DNA from: Vitis vinifera
Taxonomy: Eukaryota > Streptophyta > Magnoliopsida > Vitales > Vitaceae
Direction: 5' to 3'
Length of the DNA stretch: 64,000 nucleotides
Assembly (NCBI RefSeq): GCF_030704535.1
Contig: NC_081823.1
Location: forward strand, 3,938,501 to 4,002,500
Shown here: positions 12,012 to 22,979 of the stretch, piece after piece
How the letters are laid out: each line of letters begins with the position of its first letter
Position numbering within the stretch: position 1 is the stretch's first letter
Translations under genes and position numbers: made by a program
The notes under the pieces: model-generated
Told to the model about the DNA's origin: nothing
The model's database searches: none
The model's input: the letters and a program-made list of their open reading frames with translations, nothing else

Positions 12012-14516
12012 TTTGGATGTGGTATCAGAGCACTTGTTAAGACTTTCATGATTTTCCATTATGATCTATTTGCTGGAATCAATTATTTGGGGAAGATTTC
12101 ATTTAGATTTGCTCAGTTATATTTGATATGATTTAGTTTTGATTTCATTTTTTCCGTTGCAACTATTAAAGTTTTTCACAAAATAAATTAAATCTCTTTT
12201 TTATTTACATTATTTATTACTTATTATTCAGTGACTAACTAATTCCTAGATGAGTGGGATTTTATTTTGCTGGGTGATTCATATATGATGATATGATGGT
12301 TTGACCATTTCCATGAGAATTTCTAGTAATGCCGTTGGCTTTTATTGAACAAATCACATATTTTCGTGCATTTTCTTTTCCGCGTGATGCTACATATCAT
12401 TTAGTAAATTGATAATATTGCCCATAATTTGTTCTACAGTATAGAACATAGTGCATCAAATGTGTATCATTTACAAATCTGATTTATGTCTAGATTTTAT
12501 AATTGACATTTCTTGTATTGATATGTTATAATTATTTTCTATAGTTTATATGAACATGAAATTGTCACATATATGAAACTGTTTAAATGATGATGTGATG
12601 TGATTGATGATAAATTGTTTTGCGAAGTGATTATTTCAACTCGAAATCCTATTTTATGAAATAGTTTGGTGATCACCAAAGTGAACCAACTAGAAAGTCA
12701 TAGGTTTTTAGTTGTATTTTGGATCTTAATACTCATATCCCAAGTATTAAGAAAATAGCTTTGCAAATTTTTGAATAGGTATTTATATGTATCTTTGATC
12801 ATGAGAATATTTTGGTTTGGCCCAAAGGTGCACCACTTTTCTTGTGATTAATATACTGAGGTAAAATAATTAATGTGTACCCTTAATTGAGAGTTGGAAT
12901 TGGATACCCAAAGGTAACAGACCTATCAAATTATGGATACATTATTAATTATTTTTGATAGGTGAAAGGGAATCACCATAATAGTCAAAAGTTTAATTTT
13001 GTATGCTGTAATTTTCATCCAAAGATGTGTTATAGTATTACTATTTATTATTTATTATTTAACTCAAAGCATTAATGTGTGAGCATATATTTAATTGTAG
13101 GTTCAATTCCTATTTCGCTTCATTCGCACGCTTCATCTGTTTCGATCCTTAATGGAACAAATTTCTCAGACTAGTCTGAGCAAGTCCAGTTTCACCTAGG
13201 TGTACCGGATCTTGATTTGGCACTTCGGACTGAGAAATGCCTGCTATTACTGAGGAAAGTAGCGCAGAAGAAAAAACTTTAAGTCATTCTTGGGAAAGAT
13301 CAAACAGATTGAGCATTATGTTTATGCAAATGAGTATAGCGAACAACATTAAGTCAACACTTCCTGAACGTGACACTGCTAAGGAATTTTTTAAGACTGT
13401 GGAAGAATGTTTTTTGTTCGCTGACAAGTCTCTTGCTGGGACATTAATGGCTGAACTCACCACCATGAAGTTTGATGGTACTCGTGGGATGCATGAGCAC
13501 ATCCTTGAGATGTCAAATCTAGTTGCTAAATTGAAGGCTCTTGGGATGAATGTGGATGAGTCTTTTCTTGTTCAATTTATTTTGAACTCCTTGCCTCTTT
13601 AGTATGGGCCATTTCAAATTCATTACGACACTATTAAGGATAAGTGGAATGTAAATGAATTGGCCAGTATGCTTGTTTAAGAAGAGACAAGACTTAAGCA
13701 ACAAGGACATCATTCAATTCACCTTATAAGTAAATGAGCCAGTAAGAAGTGGAAGAAACCTAAGAAGGGCAAAAGGGTAGAACCACCTAAGATCAATGGG
13801 CCTCCTCAAGGAATAAAGGCTCATGAAAGGATACAAAACAATATCAAGTGCCATTTCTGTAAGAAGTTTGGGCATGTTCAGAGAGATTGCCACAAACGTA
13901 GGGCATGGTTTGAGAAGAAAGGTAAGCCTTTAGCTTACGTATGTTTTGAATCAAATCTTACTGAAGTTCCTTCTAATACTTGGTAGATTGACTCAGGTTC
14001 CACTGTTCATGTTTCTAATTTGATGCAGGGCTTCCTTACAATCCAAACTTTAAACCAAAATGAAAGTTCCATAGTTGTGGGAAATGGAGTCAAAGTTCCA
14101 GTGGTTGCTACCGGGACATTTCGTTTATTTCTAGACACTGATTGTTATCTAGATTTGTTTCAGACTTTTTATATTCCTTCTATTTCTCGTAATTTGGTTT
14201 CTATGTCTAAACTCGACCTTGAAGGTTATTCATTTTCATTTCATAATAGAAGATTCAGTTTGTTTAAAAATTCTTCTTTTGTTGGTTCCGGTAGTTTATG
14301 TGATGGTTTGTATAAATTGAATCTTAATAGTTGTTTTACTGAAAGCCTTCTAACCCTGCATCATAATGTTGGAACTAAACGTAACCTGATCAATGAAAGT
14401 TCTTCTTACTTGTGGCACAGACGTTTGGGTCATATATCCAAAGAAAGAATGAAGAGATTAGTGAAAGATGGGATTTTGCCTAACCTAGATTTTACTGATC
14501 TTGATGTGTGTGTGGA

Positions 14517-15508
14517 TAGGGATGGCAATGGGGCGAGTTTTTTCGAGTACCTGCCCCGCCTCACCCCTAATGGGACGGGGTTCAATTTTAATAAATGGGT
14601 TTGGGAATTTTTTTAAAACCCGAGACGGGTTTGGGTATTACCCCATCCCATCTCACCCTGCCCCATTTATAAATATATGAATATATAACATGTAATCATA
14701 TCCTCATAAGCACAATCATCAAGATGGTCTCTGAAAAACCAGCGTTCAAATTGGGTTCTCCGACGAGCTGTCGAAGTTCCTAGCTCGGACTTGGGCTGCG
14801 ATTTTCTGGAGAAATGCTTGAGAAAGTCTCTTTCCCGTCTTTTTTTTTCTTTTATCCTCCCAAACAACAAACAACACCATCAATAGGGCATTTCCGTAAT
14901 TTACGCCATCCATGCTCCCAAATTCTCATCGCCGGCGATCTGCCTCAGTATGGTTGCCCAGAAAAATTGGGGCAAGCAACTAGGAAAAAAAATCCGCACT
15001 GTTGAATTTTCACAACTTGGCCTTTTTTTCTTGTTTTTTTTCTGTGTCCAAATAGAAAACGTTAACCGTTGCAAGCTTCTAAATTTTCTTCCATGCTTTC
15101 TCGGAAGCCAAACAAACAGAGAAAAAAAAGTTAAAAAAACAGGAGAAAAGAAAGAATAAAATAGTTATCTCGATTTCCGTTTCAATAACGAGAGTATCTT
15201 CACTTTACACCAGACAACCTAAAAAAAACATCGAACAACTTGAAGAAAGCCTAAATTTCCCCTTGATCTGAATATCGCAAAGCATAGTTACAGAAGGGAC
15301 CAATTCAGCATATTCGAATTTCATAGGGAAAATAGAGGAAAGTGAGAAAACATTTGTGAATATCCAAGTAAAAAAATTTAAAAGTAATTAAAAAAAAATA
15401 AAATTAAAAAAAAAGTTAAACGGGGTAGGGATGGGAATTATTTTAAATGAACAAGGCAAGGTTGGGATGGGGGTGACCTGTCCCGAACCCGCCCCGTTGC
15501 CATCCCTA
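14517..15508. mobile_element. Non-autonomous hAT element with 8-bp target duplication
   Basis: A 992-bp insertion in the integrase region of Copia 1. The ends are inverted: TAGGGATGGCAATGGGGC on the left and GCCCCGTTGCCATCCCTA on the right. The target site TGTGTGGA is duplicated exactly at 14509-14516 and 15509-15516. The 8-bp duplication and terminal sequence place it in the hAT superfamily. GC-rich subterminal repeats ('acgggtttggg') flank an interior of about 700 bp (14700-15400) that encodes no transposase. The interior looks like plant UTR or intron DNA ('tttctcggaagccaaacaaac') and may be captured host sequence. A relative lies at 56196-56701. Since it sits in Copia 1, it transposed after that element arrived. 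Confidence 0.92.
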
Positions 15509-18500
15509 TGTGTGGATTGTATTAAGGGAAGACAAACCAAACATACAAAGAAGGGTGCTATAAGAAGTGGAGAACTTCTTGAAATCATCCATATGAACAT
15601 TTGTGGGCTATTTGACTTGCCATCTTTTGGTAGAGAAAAATATTTTATCACTTTCATTGATGATTTTTCACGTTATTGTTATATCTATTTATTGCATGAA
15701 AAATCTCAAGCAATGGATGCCCTAGAGGTGTACATTGTTGAGGTTGAAAGGCAATTAGATAAAAAGGTGAAAATTATCAGATCAGATAGAGGTGGTGAAT
15801 ATTATGGTAGATATGATGGATTAGGTCAACGCCATGGCTCATTTGCTAAACTCCTAGAAAAGCATGGTATATGTGCACAATACACTATGCCAGGTATGCC
15901 TCAGCAGAATGGAGTGGCTGAAAGGCGTAATCGTACATTGATGGATATGGTTAGGAGTATGTTAAGTAATTCCTCTTTATCCATTTCATTATGGATGGAA
16001 GCCCTTAAGACCGTTGTTTATTTATTGAATAGGGTTCCTACTAAAACAGTTCCAAAGACTCCTTTTGAACCGTGGACAGGAAGGAAACCAAGTTTAAGGC
16101 ACTTGCACGTTTGGGGTTGCCCAACGGAGGCTAGGATTTATAATCCACATGAAAAGAAATTTCCTTTTGAACTGTGGACAAGAAGGAAACCAAGTTTAAG
16201 GCACTTGCACGTTTGGGGTTGCCCAACGGAGGCTAGGATTTATAATCCACATGAAAAGAAATTGGATTTCAAAACCATTAGTGGTTACTTTATTGGCTAT
16301 CCAATGAAATCCAAAGGGTATAGGTTTTATTGTCCTAATCATAGTACGAAAATTGTTGAAACAAGTAATGCCAGATTCATTGAGAATGGTGAAATCCGTG
16401 GGAGTGATCAATTACAAAAAACAAATATTCAAGAAGTTAGGGTGCAAGTCCCACTACCCATAACTTCTAAAGAAATTGTTGTTCCTACAATTGTAGAATC
16501 ATTTGACAATGTTGAACAACAAATTAATGATCAATCACTTTCCAATGAGATTATCACTGATGAACCAATTATGGAAGAACCACAACAATCAACATTAAGA
16601 AGGTCTCAAAGAGAACGTAGACCTGTTATTTATGATGATTATGTGGTTTATTTACAAGAATTTGATTATGATGTTGGGACAAGTAAAGACCCGGTTTCAT
16701 TTTCACAAGCCATTGGCTATAGTGATTCTGATAAATGGATTGATGCCATGAATGATGAGTTGAAATCAATAGATTAAAACAAAGTCTGGGAACTTGTTGA
16801 ATTGACTGAAAGATATAAAGTAGTTGGTTGTAAATGGGTCTTTAAGACCAAATGCGACTCAAAAGGCAGTATCGAACGACATAAAGCCAAACTTGTGGCC
16901 AAAGGTTTCACTCAGAAAGGGGGTATTGATTATAAGGAGACCTTTTCTCCTGTATCCAAGAAAGACTCACTTAGAATCATTATGGCTTTAGTTGCTCATT
17001 TTGATTTAGAGCTACACCAAATGGATGTGAAAACTACTTTTCTTAATGGGAGTTTAGAAGAAAAGGTTTATATGGATCAACCTGAAGGTTTCTCCATAAA
17101 GGGAAAATAACAGATGGTTTGCAAATTAAATAAGTCAATATATGGACTTAAACAAGCTTCTAGACAATGGTATCTTAAATTCAATGATACTATTACTTCC
17201 TTTGGATTTAAGGAAAACATTGTTGATCGGTGTATATACCTGAAGGTTAGTGGGAGCAAGTTTATATTTCTGATTTTATATGTTGATGATATATTGCTTG
17301 CCAATAGTGATCTTGGTTTATTGCACACAACCAAGAAATTCATCTCTGAGAATTTTGAAATGAAAGATATGGGTGAGCCAACTTACGTGATTGGAATATT
17401 AATATTCCGTGATCGTTCACGTGGTTTGTTGGGGTTGTCTCAAAATCGATATATTGAAACAATCTTAGAGAGATTTGGTATGGAGAACTGTTCAGCTAGT
17501 GTAGCCCCAATTCAGAAAGGGGATAAATTTAGTCTCATGCAATGTCCACAAAATGAATGGGAACGTAAACAGATGGAAAGAATTCCTTATGCTTCTGCTG
17601 TAGGAAGTTTAATGTATGCACAAACTTGCACCAGGCCAGACATCAGTTTTGTAGTTGGTATGTTGGACAGATACCAAAGTAATCCTGGAATGGATCATTG
17701 GAAAGCTGCGAAGAAAGTGATGAGGTACTTGAGGGGAACAAAAGATTATATACTTACTTTTAAGAGGTATGATAATTTGGAGGTGATTGGCTACACTGAT
17801 TCAGACTTTACTGGATGTGTTGATAGTAGAAAATCAACTTTTGGTTATGTATACCTGTTGGCTGGGGCAACAATTTCATGGAAAAGTGCTAAACAAACTA
17901 TTATTGCTACATCCACAATTGAAAGCTGAATTTGTGGCATGCTTTGAGGCCGTGGTTCATGGTTTATGGTTGCAAAATTTTATCTCAGGGCTTGCTATTG
18001 TCAACACTATTGAGAAGCCGCTGAGGATTTATTGTGATAATTCTGCAGCTATATTTTTCTCCAAGAACGACAAATACTCTAATGGTGCTAAACACATGGA
18101 GTTAAAGTATTTTGCCGTTAAGGAGGAAGTTCAGAAACAACGGGTGTCTATTGAACATATTAATACTGAGCTCATGGTTGCAGATCCACTAACTAAAGGG
18201 TTACCACCAAAGACATTTAAAGAACATGTTAAAAGGATGGGTCTTGATTGTAACCCTTGATGCCTATTATGTTTGGATTGCAAATGTTTGTTTATGTTAT
18301 TAGACATTTTGAGATCTCATGTTTATGATTTTTCCTATTTTCCATTTTGTACGTACATCTATGAGATTGGATAAATGATAATAGGAAGTCTTTTACAAAG
18401 ACAATTTTTGTTAGACCAATTTGGATACTTCTCATTTATGAACCATGGTTGATTGGATTGCTAGTGTTGTAGTAAATGGAAGGGACTATGTCGCCTTATT

Positions 18501-18653
18501 GATGTACAACCGCCATGACTCATACTAGTGACTCATTTGACCATAGTATTTATGATGACCAATTTGAGTTGGAAATGGATTAGTGTTTTATGTGCATAAT
18601 GTTGACTTCATTGGGGCTAAAATAAAGTTAGTCATATGGGACAAGTGGGAGAA

Positions 18654-19089
18654 TGTTAGATATTTTTCTAATGTCCCACATGACACATGTATGGCTTTAG
18701 TCTTTTATTAAAATGGAGTTATCCGATCTAATCTCTAAAATATTGGTTATACAATTAGAGAAGTAGTTTCCTATTTTTACTCATTACTTTGATGGGAAGT
18801 GGAGTGGCGGTTACTAAACCGTTGGCAGTTACCAAAAGGAAATAGGTCCTCTCTCTACCCATTTAAGTAGCATTGTACGGTTTCCATCATTTATGTGTGT
18901 AGAATGTAATTTTTCATTTAAGAGAAAGGGCTAAGAGAGAGAAACCTATCTCCTGGAGAATTCTACATTTTCAGATCAATAATTAACTGAAGAAATTGCT
19001 ATGGATTCCGGTATGTTATTTATGTTTGTGAAAATCATGATAATCAAGATCTTGGAATTTATAAAGCATTAAGTTTACGTTTAATTTCA
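18654..19089 (+). repeat. 3' LTR of Copia 1
   Basis: 436 bp, near-identical to 11572-12011. It is preceded by 'acaagtgggagaa', a usual Copia purine tract. Confidence 0.9.
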
Positions 19090-19548
19090 TTTACACGATT
19101 ATCATACCAGGTTGCCAACTTGGTCCATGCTCGATGAGATGTTGTGGCAGCAGAGGTGACAGGTATAACATCAGAAAGTGATGCAAAGATTGCATGTAGT
19201 AAGAGACTATCCTGCCATATCCTAAGAGAACAGGCTGGATTCGACACCAAGGTATCTTTGTCTGTGATGGTACTTGGTGGACATGAAAATATTCCCTCAA
19301 TATACCCTAAGAAATCATCTCCTAGCAGTAAAGAGTGAAATTGTGCATGCCATGACAACTAATTATTCAGAGGAAATTTCAATGGCAATTGTGCGGTGGC
19401 ATTGATGGATATCAATGTATTGGGATAGGCAGTTCCAACATTCACCACAACAGCGCAGGGGTGCTTACAAACATGGGTTTCAATGAGGCTGTTGAAGGAC
19501 ACAGGAAAAAAAAAAATAAAACTCATGAGAGCTCATTGCTCTTATACC
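19090..19548 (-). mobile_element. Copia fossil 2 (right part): gag start and primer-binding site
   Basis: The minus-strand frame at 19059-19358 reads SWHAQFHSLLLGDDFLGYI, typical of the start of RE1-type Copia gag. The sequence revcomp(19537-19548), TGGTATAAGAGC, is a near-consensus initiator Met-tRNA primer-binding site in the right place and orientation. A degraded 5' LTR may follow in 19549-19735, but no partner exists to confirm it. Together with 9571-11571 this is one old, broken element that Copia 1 entered. Confidence 0.72.
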
Positions 19549-20084
19549 ATAAGAAAGATGAAACTTCAAGGGAATAAAGTGCTATGTTTTTTCAATGATG
19601 GCTTACAATATATATGGAAGGGAATATTTTACAATCCTAATTGATGGAGGTGATTCCATGATGTTGAAATGATTCTTTCCTTAAGTGAGTTGTTTGTTGA
19701 TTGAGACTCTTCCCTTGTAAGAGACTTTAAAAAATAAAAAACGGTTATTAATTGTAAAAGATAGAAATAATCTTGAAAAAGAAAAGATATGGTATTAAAA
19801 TCGAATGTCTTAAAAGACAAAAGATTTTAAGTACGTGATGATTATAATGAGTGAATTGAGCAAAATAAATGTTATAAAATTTAATTAATATTATATTATG
19901 AAGTTCTATTTGCTATATTATGAATTTTTGTTTGTGCTCTTTATATTTTCTTCTGACTCCAAACGAGTTCTAAAAATGTTATTATCTTATACATTTAGCA
20001 AGATTTTTAATTTAGTATATTCTTGGAGTCTGGGACCAAAAAATCTTATTATATAAACAAGGTTGTTAATTTATCGAGCTTTTA
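19549..20084. other. Spacer, possibly including a decayed LTR
   Basis: AT-rich, without a recognisable gene. The first 190 bp may be the degraded LTR of Copia fossil 2. The rest shows nothing identifiable. Confidence 0.35.
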
Positions 20085-20300
20085 ATTCTTTGCAGATAAT
20101 CATGCAATCAATATGGAGACAGAACTGGAACCCTCATTATTTGGTTAGCATGCACACTGGCTAGCAGACTGGATATGGCAGCTTTTGCCATTGGCCTCGT
20201 TGCCAACAGAAGTACTAGACAATTGCAGGATTTTATTCACATGATTGGGAGGACACTGGCAGATAACTGTGGGGATCAGATTCTTGCATTTTGAAGCTGC
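20085..20300 (+). pseudogene. DUF4220/DUF594 pseudogene, internal fragment (copy B)
   Basis: The translation contains GTLIIWLACTLASRLDMAAF and AIGLVANRSTRQ, matching TFVTLIIWSAYLLADWVAAF and AVGLIANSQND of the intact gene. A trace of DQILAF (matching EDLLALW) near 20275-20290 is followed by stops. The fragment corresponds to about residues 35-95 of the intact protein and starts after the first membrane segment. Upstream and downstream coding parts are missing. It is a dead partial paralogue on the plus strand. Confidence 0.8.
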
Positions 20301-20909
20301 ACTTGACCTGAAATGCAAATAGGATGATAAAAAATGGAGAAATTATAGGATAAGAAACATTTCAATCATGAATTAAGAAAGAACCAAAATATCCATATGA
20401 TGATGACAGCATGGATGACATCACAGAGGAATTTTGCCATCAAAGCTACACTCAAATGGTGCTTTATTCTTTCCTTGATCTTCTCATCTTTGATTCTTGA
20501 TTCTTCTTTTCCTTTCTTTTAGATTTGATATGTACTGTTTCCCTAACCAAGTTAAAATTTAAGGGAAGAGATTTTGGAAGGGTTATCTTTATGAGGACAA
20601 CTGATTAGGTAATTGATGTTTATGGCATTTTTTGAGGAGAGAACTCTCAAGATTCATCGAAGTGAATTAAGTTGGGGACACTAAATGAGGATTAGGTTTT
20701 ATAGAATATTACTGATGAATTTCAACTGTTTGATGAAAGGAGTTAGAGTGCAAACTTTCTTTCACATTCTGCAGGTTGAACCTTAAAGTGAAAGAACAAA
20801 AATAGAGTCTCCTGGGAGAATTACTTTAAACAGGAGCACGCATAGGACTGCAGATAGTAAAGGGAAGAGAATAGCTTGAAAAGGAGGCAAAGACATACCC
20901 AAGTGCAAA
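20301..20909. other. Spacer upstream of the leader exon
   Basis: No gene seen. The last 140 bp align loosely with 6400-6570, the promoter region of dead copy A. Confidence 0.35.
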
Positions 20910-21015
20910 ATATAAGGAGGTGGAGTGGACGTGCTCACTGCACTCACTGCTATCACTGCAATCACTGCAAAGGGGAACAATTCAAAGCAGGGCTGCCAAA
21001 GGAGGAGGGTTCAAG
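20910..21015 (+). promoter_or_regulatory. TATA box and candidate untranslated leader exon of the DUF594 gene
   Basis: ATATAAGG at 20910-20917 is followed by about 95 bp ending in a strong donor, TCAAG|GTAAGT (GT at 21016). The arrangement matches 6572-6627 before dead copy A. The coding exon at 26454 has a good acceptor just upstream (TTGATGCAG|CAGG, AG at 26422-26423). A 5' UTR intron of about 5.4 kb would therefore connect this exon to the intact gene. This is inference from parallel structure; transcripts would decide it. Confidence 0.42.
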
Positions 21016-22300
21016 GTAAGTTTCACTATCAACTCTCCATTTTTGTAAATAGAGAAATCATATTTCCTTCTATCAAGTATATCATGTGGTCAGAATAAAT
21101 AGCATTCTAACTATAAAGATTTTCACTGTTACATCTTAAATGATTAAAACATTGCCAGGACGTTTTAAGAAAATGTGCTACAAGCCTGGCCTGTGACATC
21201 AGGAACTCAGCAAAGTGATATATGCTACTTCATTTTGGTTTTCTTGAAATAGGCTTGCATGGTGTAGTCTCTGTCAACTCTTTTCCCATTACATGAATAA
21301 TCTGTTACAGTGATTGAGTGATTTTTTTTTTTCTCATCCTATATTTCTCTGTGGATTGCACTCTCTAGTCTCTACCTTTATCAAAGTGAGCCACAACAGG
21401 CAGAGGCTCTAGAGTCTAGATGTCCTTGACTTTTTATGAATGCTTGAATAATATCTTTTTTGCACAAAGGCATGTTCTGAGAGCCATCAAGCTTTCCGAC
21501 CATCTGTTTTAATGTCTGCATGCCTGATGCCTCCTATTTTTTCCAACCATCTTGCCTTCATCCCTCATTTCACCCAATGGTTGTAAGAGAATACCAGTTG
21601 TCACTGGTTCAACTTTATTAGTTTTTTTTCCCCATATGAGCAAAGGGTTGTGAAGTGTTCCCAATTTGGAAAAATTATGTTTTGAGCTCTTTTTGAAATA
21701 TAATGAATAGGTAGCCCTCACTCTTTACCTTCTAAAAATAATCCTCCCATATACTCTTCAATAATAGAAGAGAAAGGTTTTTTTTTTTTTTTTTTTGGGC
21801 TTTTGTTTTTGGTTCTCTATATGACTAAATGCACCTAATTTCGTTTTTTTCTTCATTTTTTTAACCTCTAATTTGTCTGTTTTAACATTAAAATCATTTT
21901 TTGGTTAAAAAAAAAAGGAATAGCAACATTTTAAAAATTTTACAATAAATTATAATATTTAAAAGTTCACACATTTTAAAACGAATATTAAATTATAAAG
22001 AACAATAGATAATAATTTTTAAATAAATAATATAATTATAATAATAATATTAATTATAAAAATATAAATTATGTATATTTAAAAAAAATATTTTAATAGA
22101 ATATGGTTTTAATAGATCCATGATTGCATTTTTTTTTCAAAAAAATGAATAATAGTATTTTAAAAATAATAATGGATTAATATTTTGTTATAATTCATTT
22201 TTATAAATGTCAATTTTTTTTCCATATACATTTATTCCTCATTTTTGGACAAAAGCATAACCAGTTTGGTTTAACAAATTTTCCTTATAATTGGTCTAAT
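21016..22300. other. AT-rich, gene-free stretch
   Basis: Probably intronic if the leader exon is real. It contains a poly-T run at 21779-21796 and strongly AT-rich sequence at 21900-22250. No coding similarity is seen on either strand. Confidence 0.4.
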
Positions 22301-22309
22301 TTTTGAGTT

Positions 22310-22680
22310 TCAAATTACTTTAAAAATTACTAGGTTTGTCAAAAAATCCAATGCATAAGTTTTGCGTGATTTGAGAGTCATGTAGAAGAGAAATTAACAT
22401 AATTATTTTTGACCAATTTTATTTTTAGAAAATTTTGATTAATTGGTTTAATTTTAAGTCCAAAATTATTGCACCCATTAAAGAATCTAATACATTAAGT
22501 CTCATTTGATTTGAAGCCTATTCACTGAATGAGAAAATTTGAAAAATATAATTATGTGCTAAAGAGAAATCTACGTAGTCATTCTAGACCAAATTTGGCT
22601 TTTCCAAACAATTTTTAGAAGAATCCAAAGCATTAAGTGTGATCTAATTTGAGTTGGTTTGCCTAGTGACAAAAAAATAT
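22310..22680. repeat. Decayed tandem repeat, about 150-bp period, nearly 3 copies
   Basis: Three successive blocks share 'aa.aatccaa.gcattaagt..gatttgag' and 'agagaaat.a.cataattatt..gaccaa' in the same order (near 22345, 22490 and 22620). They are diverged, and the last copy is partial. No coding content is seen. Confidence 0.45.
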
Positions 22681-22979
22681 GTACTCTTGTCCCAGCATAT
22701 ACTATTCCGTCTGTTACGAAAAAACTTGTAGTTCCCTCAATGAATTTGTTATCTTCCTCAATTTTTCATTAGACAACAGGAGTTCAAATCAAACAATATT
22801 TAATGTGTTAATGCCTCAATGAGTTTACTAATTTTTAAAAATAATTTGAAACTAAAAAATTGAGTTAATTAGTATTGAAATTTCTTGGAGTAAAACCAAT
22901 CCAAAACAACTATTTCAATTCCTCTTCTACACAAAACATGTCTTTATACCATCTAAAATTTGAGGTTTTAGGTACTTAC

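Larger units (their letters stand above)
11572..19089 (+). mobile_element. Copia LTR retrotransposon 1 (fossil, both LTRs present)
   Basis: About 7.5 kb including a nested hAT. The LTRs are at 11572-12011 and 18654-19089 and begin TGTTAGA. The primer-binding site TGGTATCAGAGC (initiator Met-tRNA type) is at 12020-12031, and a purine tract lies just before the 3' LTR. Internal parts in order are: gag from about 13237, a zinc knuckle (CX2CX4HX4C) at 13849-13892, a protease region near 13985 (IDSGST), an integrase zinc-binding part near 14410, an integrase core from about 15600, reverse transcriptase from about 16740, and RNase H to about 18260. The gag-protease-integrase-RT order defines Copia. 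The element is broken, with several breaks besides the hAT insertion. The LTRs differ by eye at about 7-8 of 436 sites plus one small indel, suggesting roughly 0.7-1.5 million years at commonly used plant rates. No clear target duplication was found. Confidence 0.92.

Noticed and set aside
14020-18260. Separate host genes suggested by long plus-strand frames
   Set aside because: All are parts of Copia 1 or frames crossing into the nested hAT.
11567-19094. Five-base target duplication of Copia 1
   Set aside because: The bases flanking the two LTR ends (TGATT and TTTAC) do not match; the duplication is lost or the edges are slightly off.
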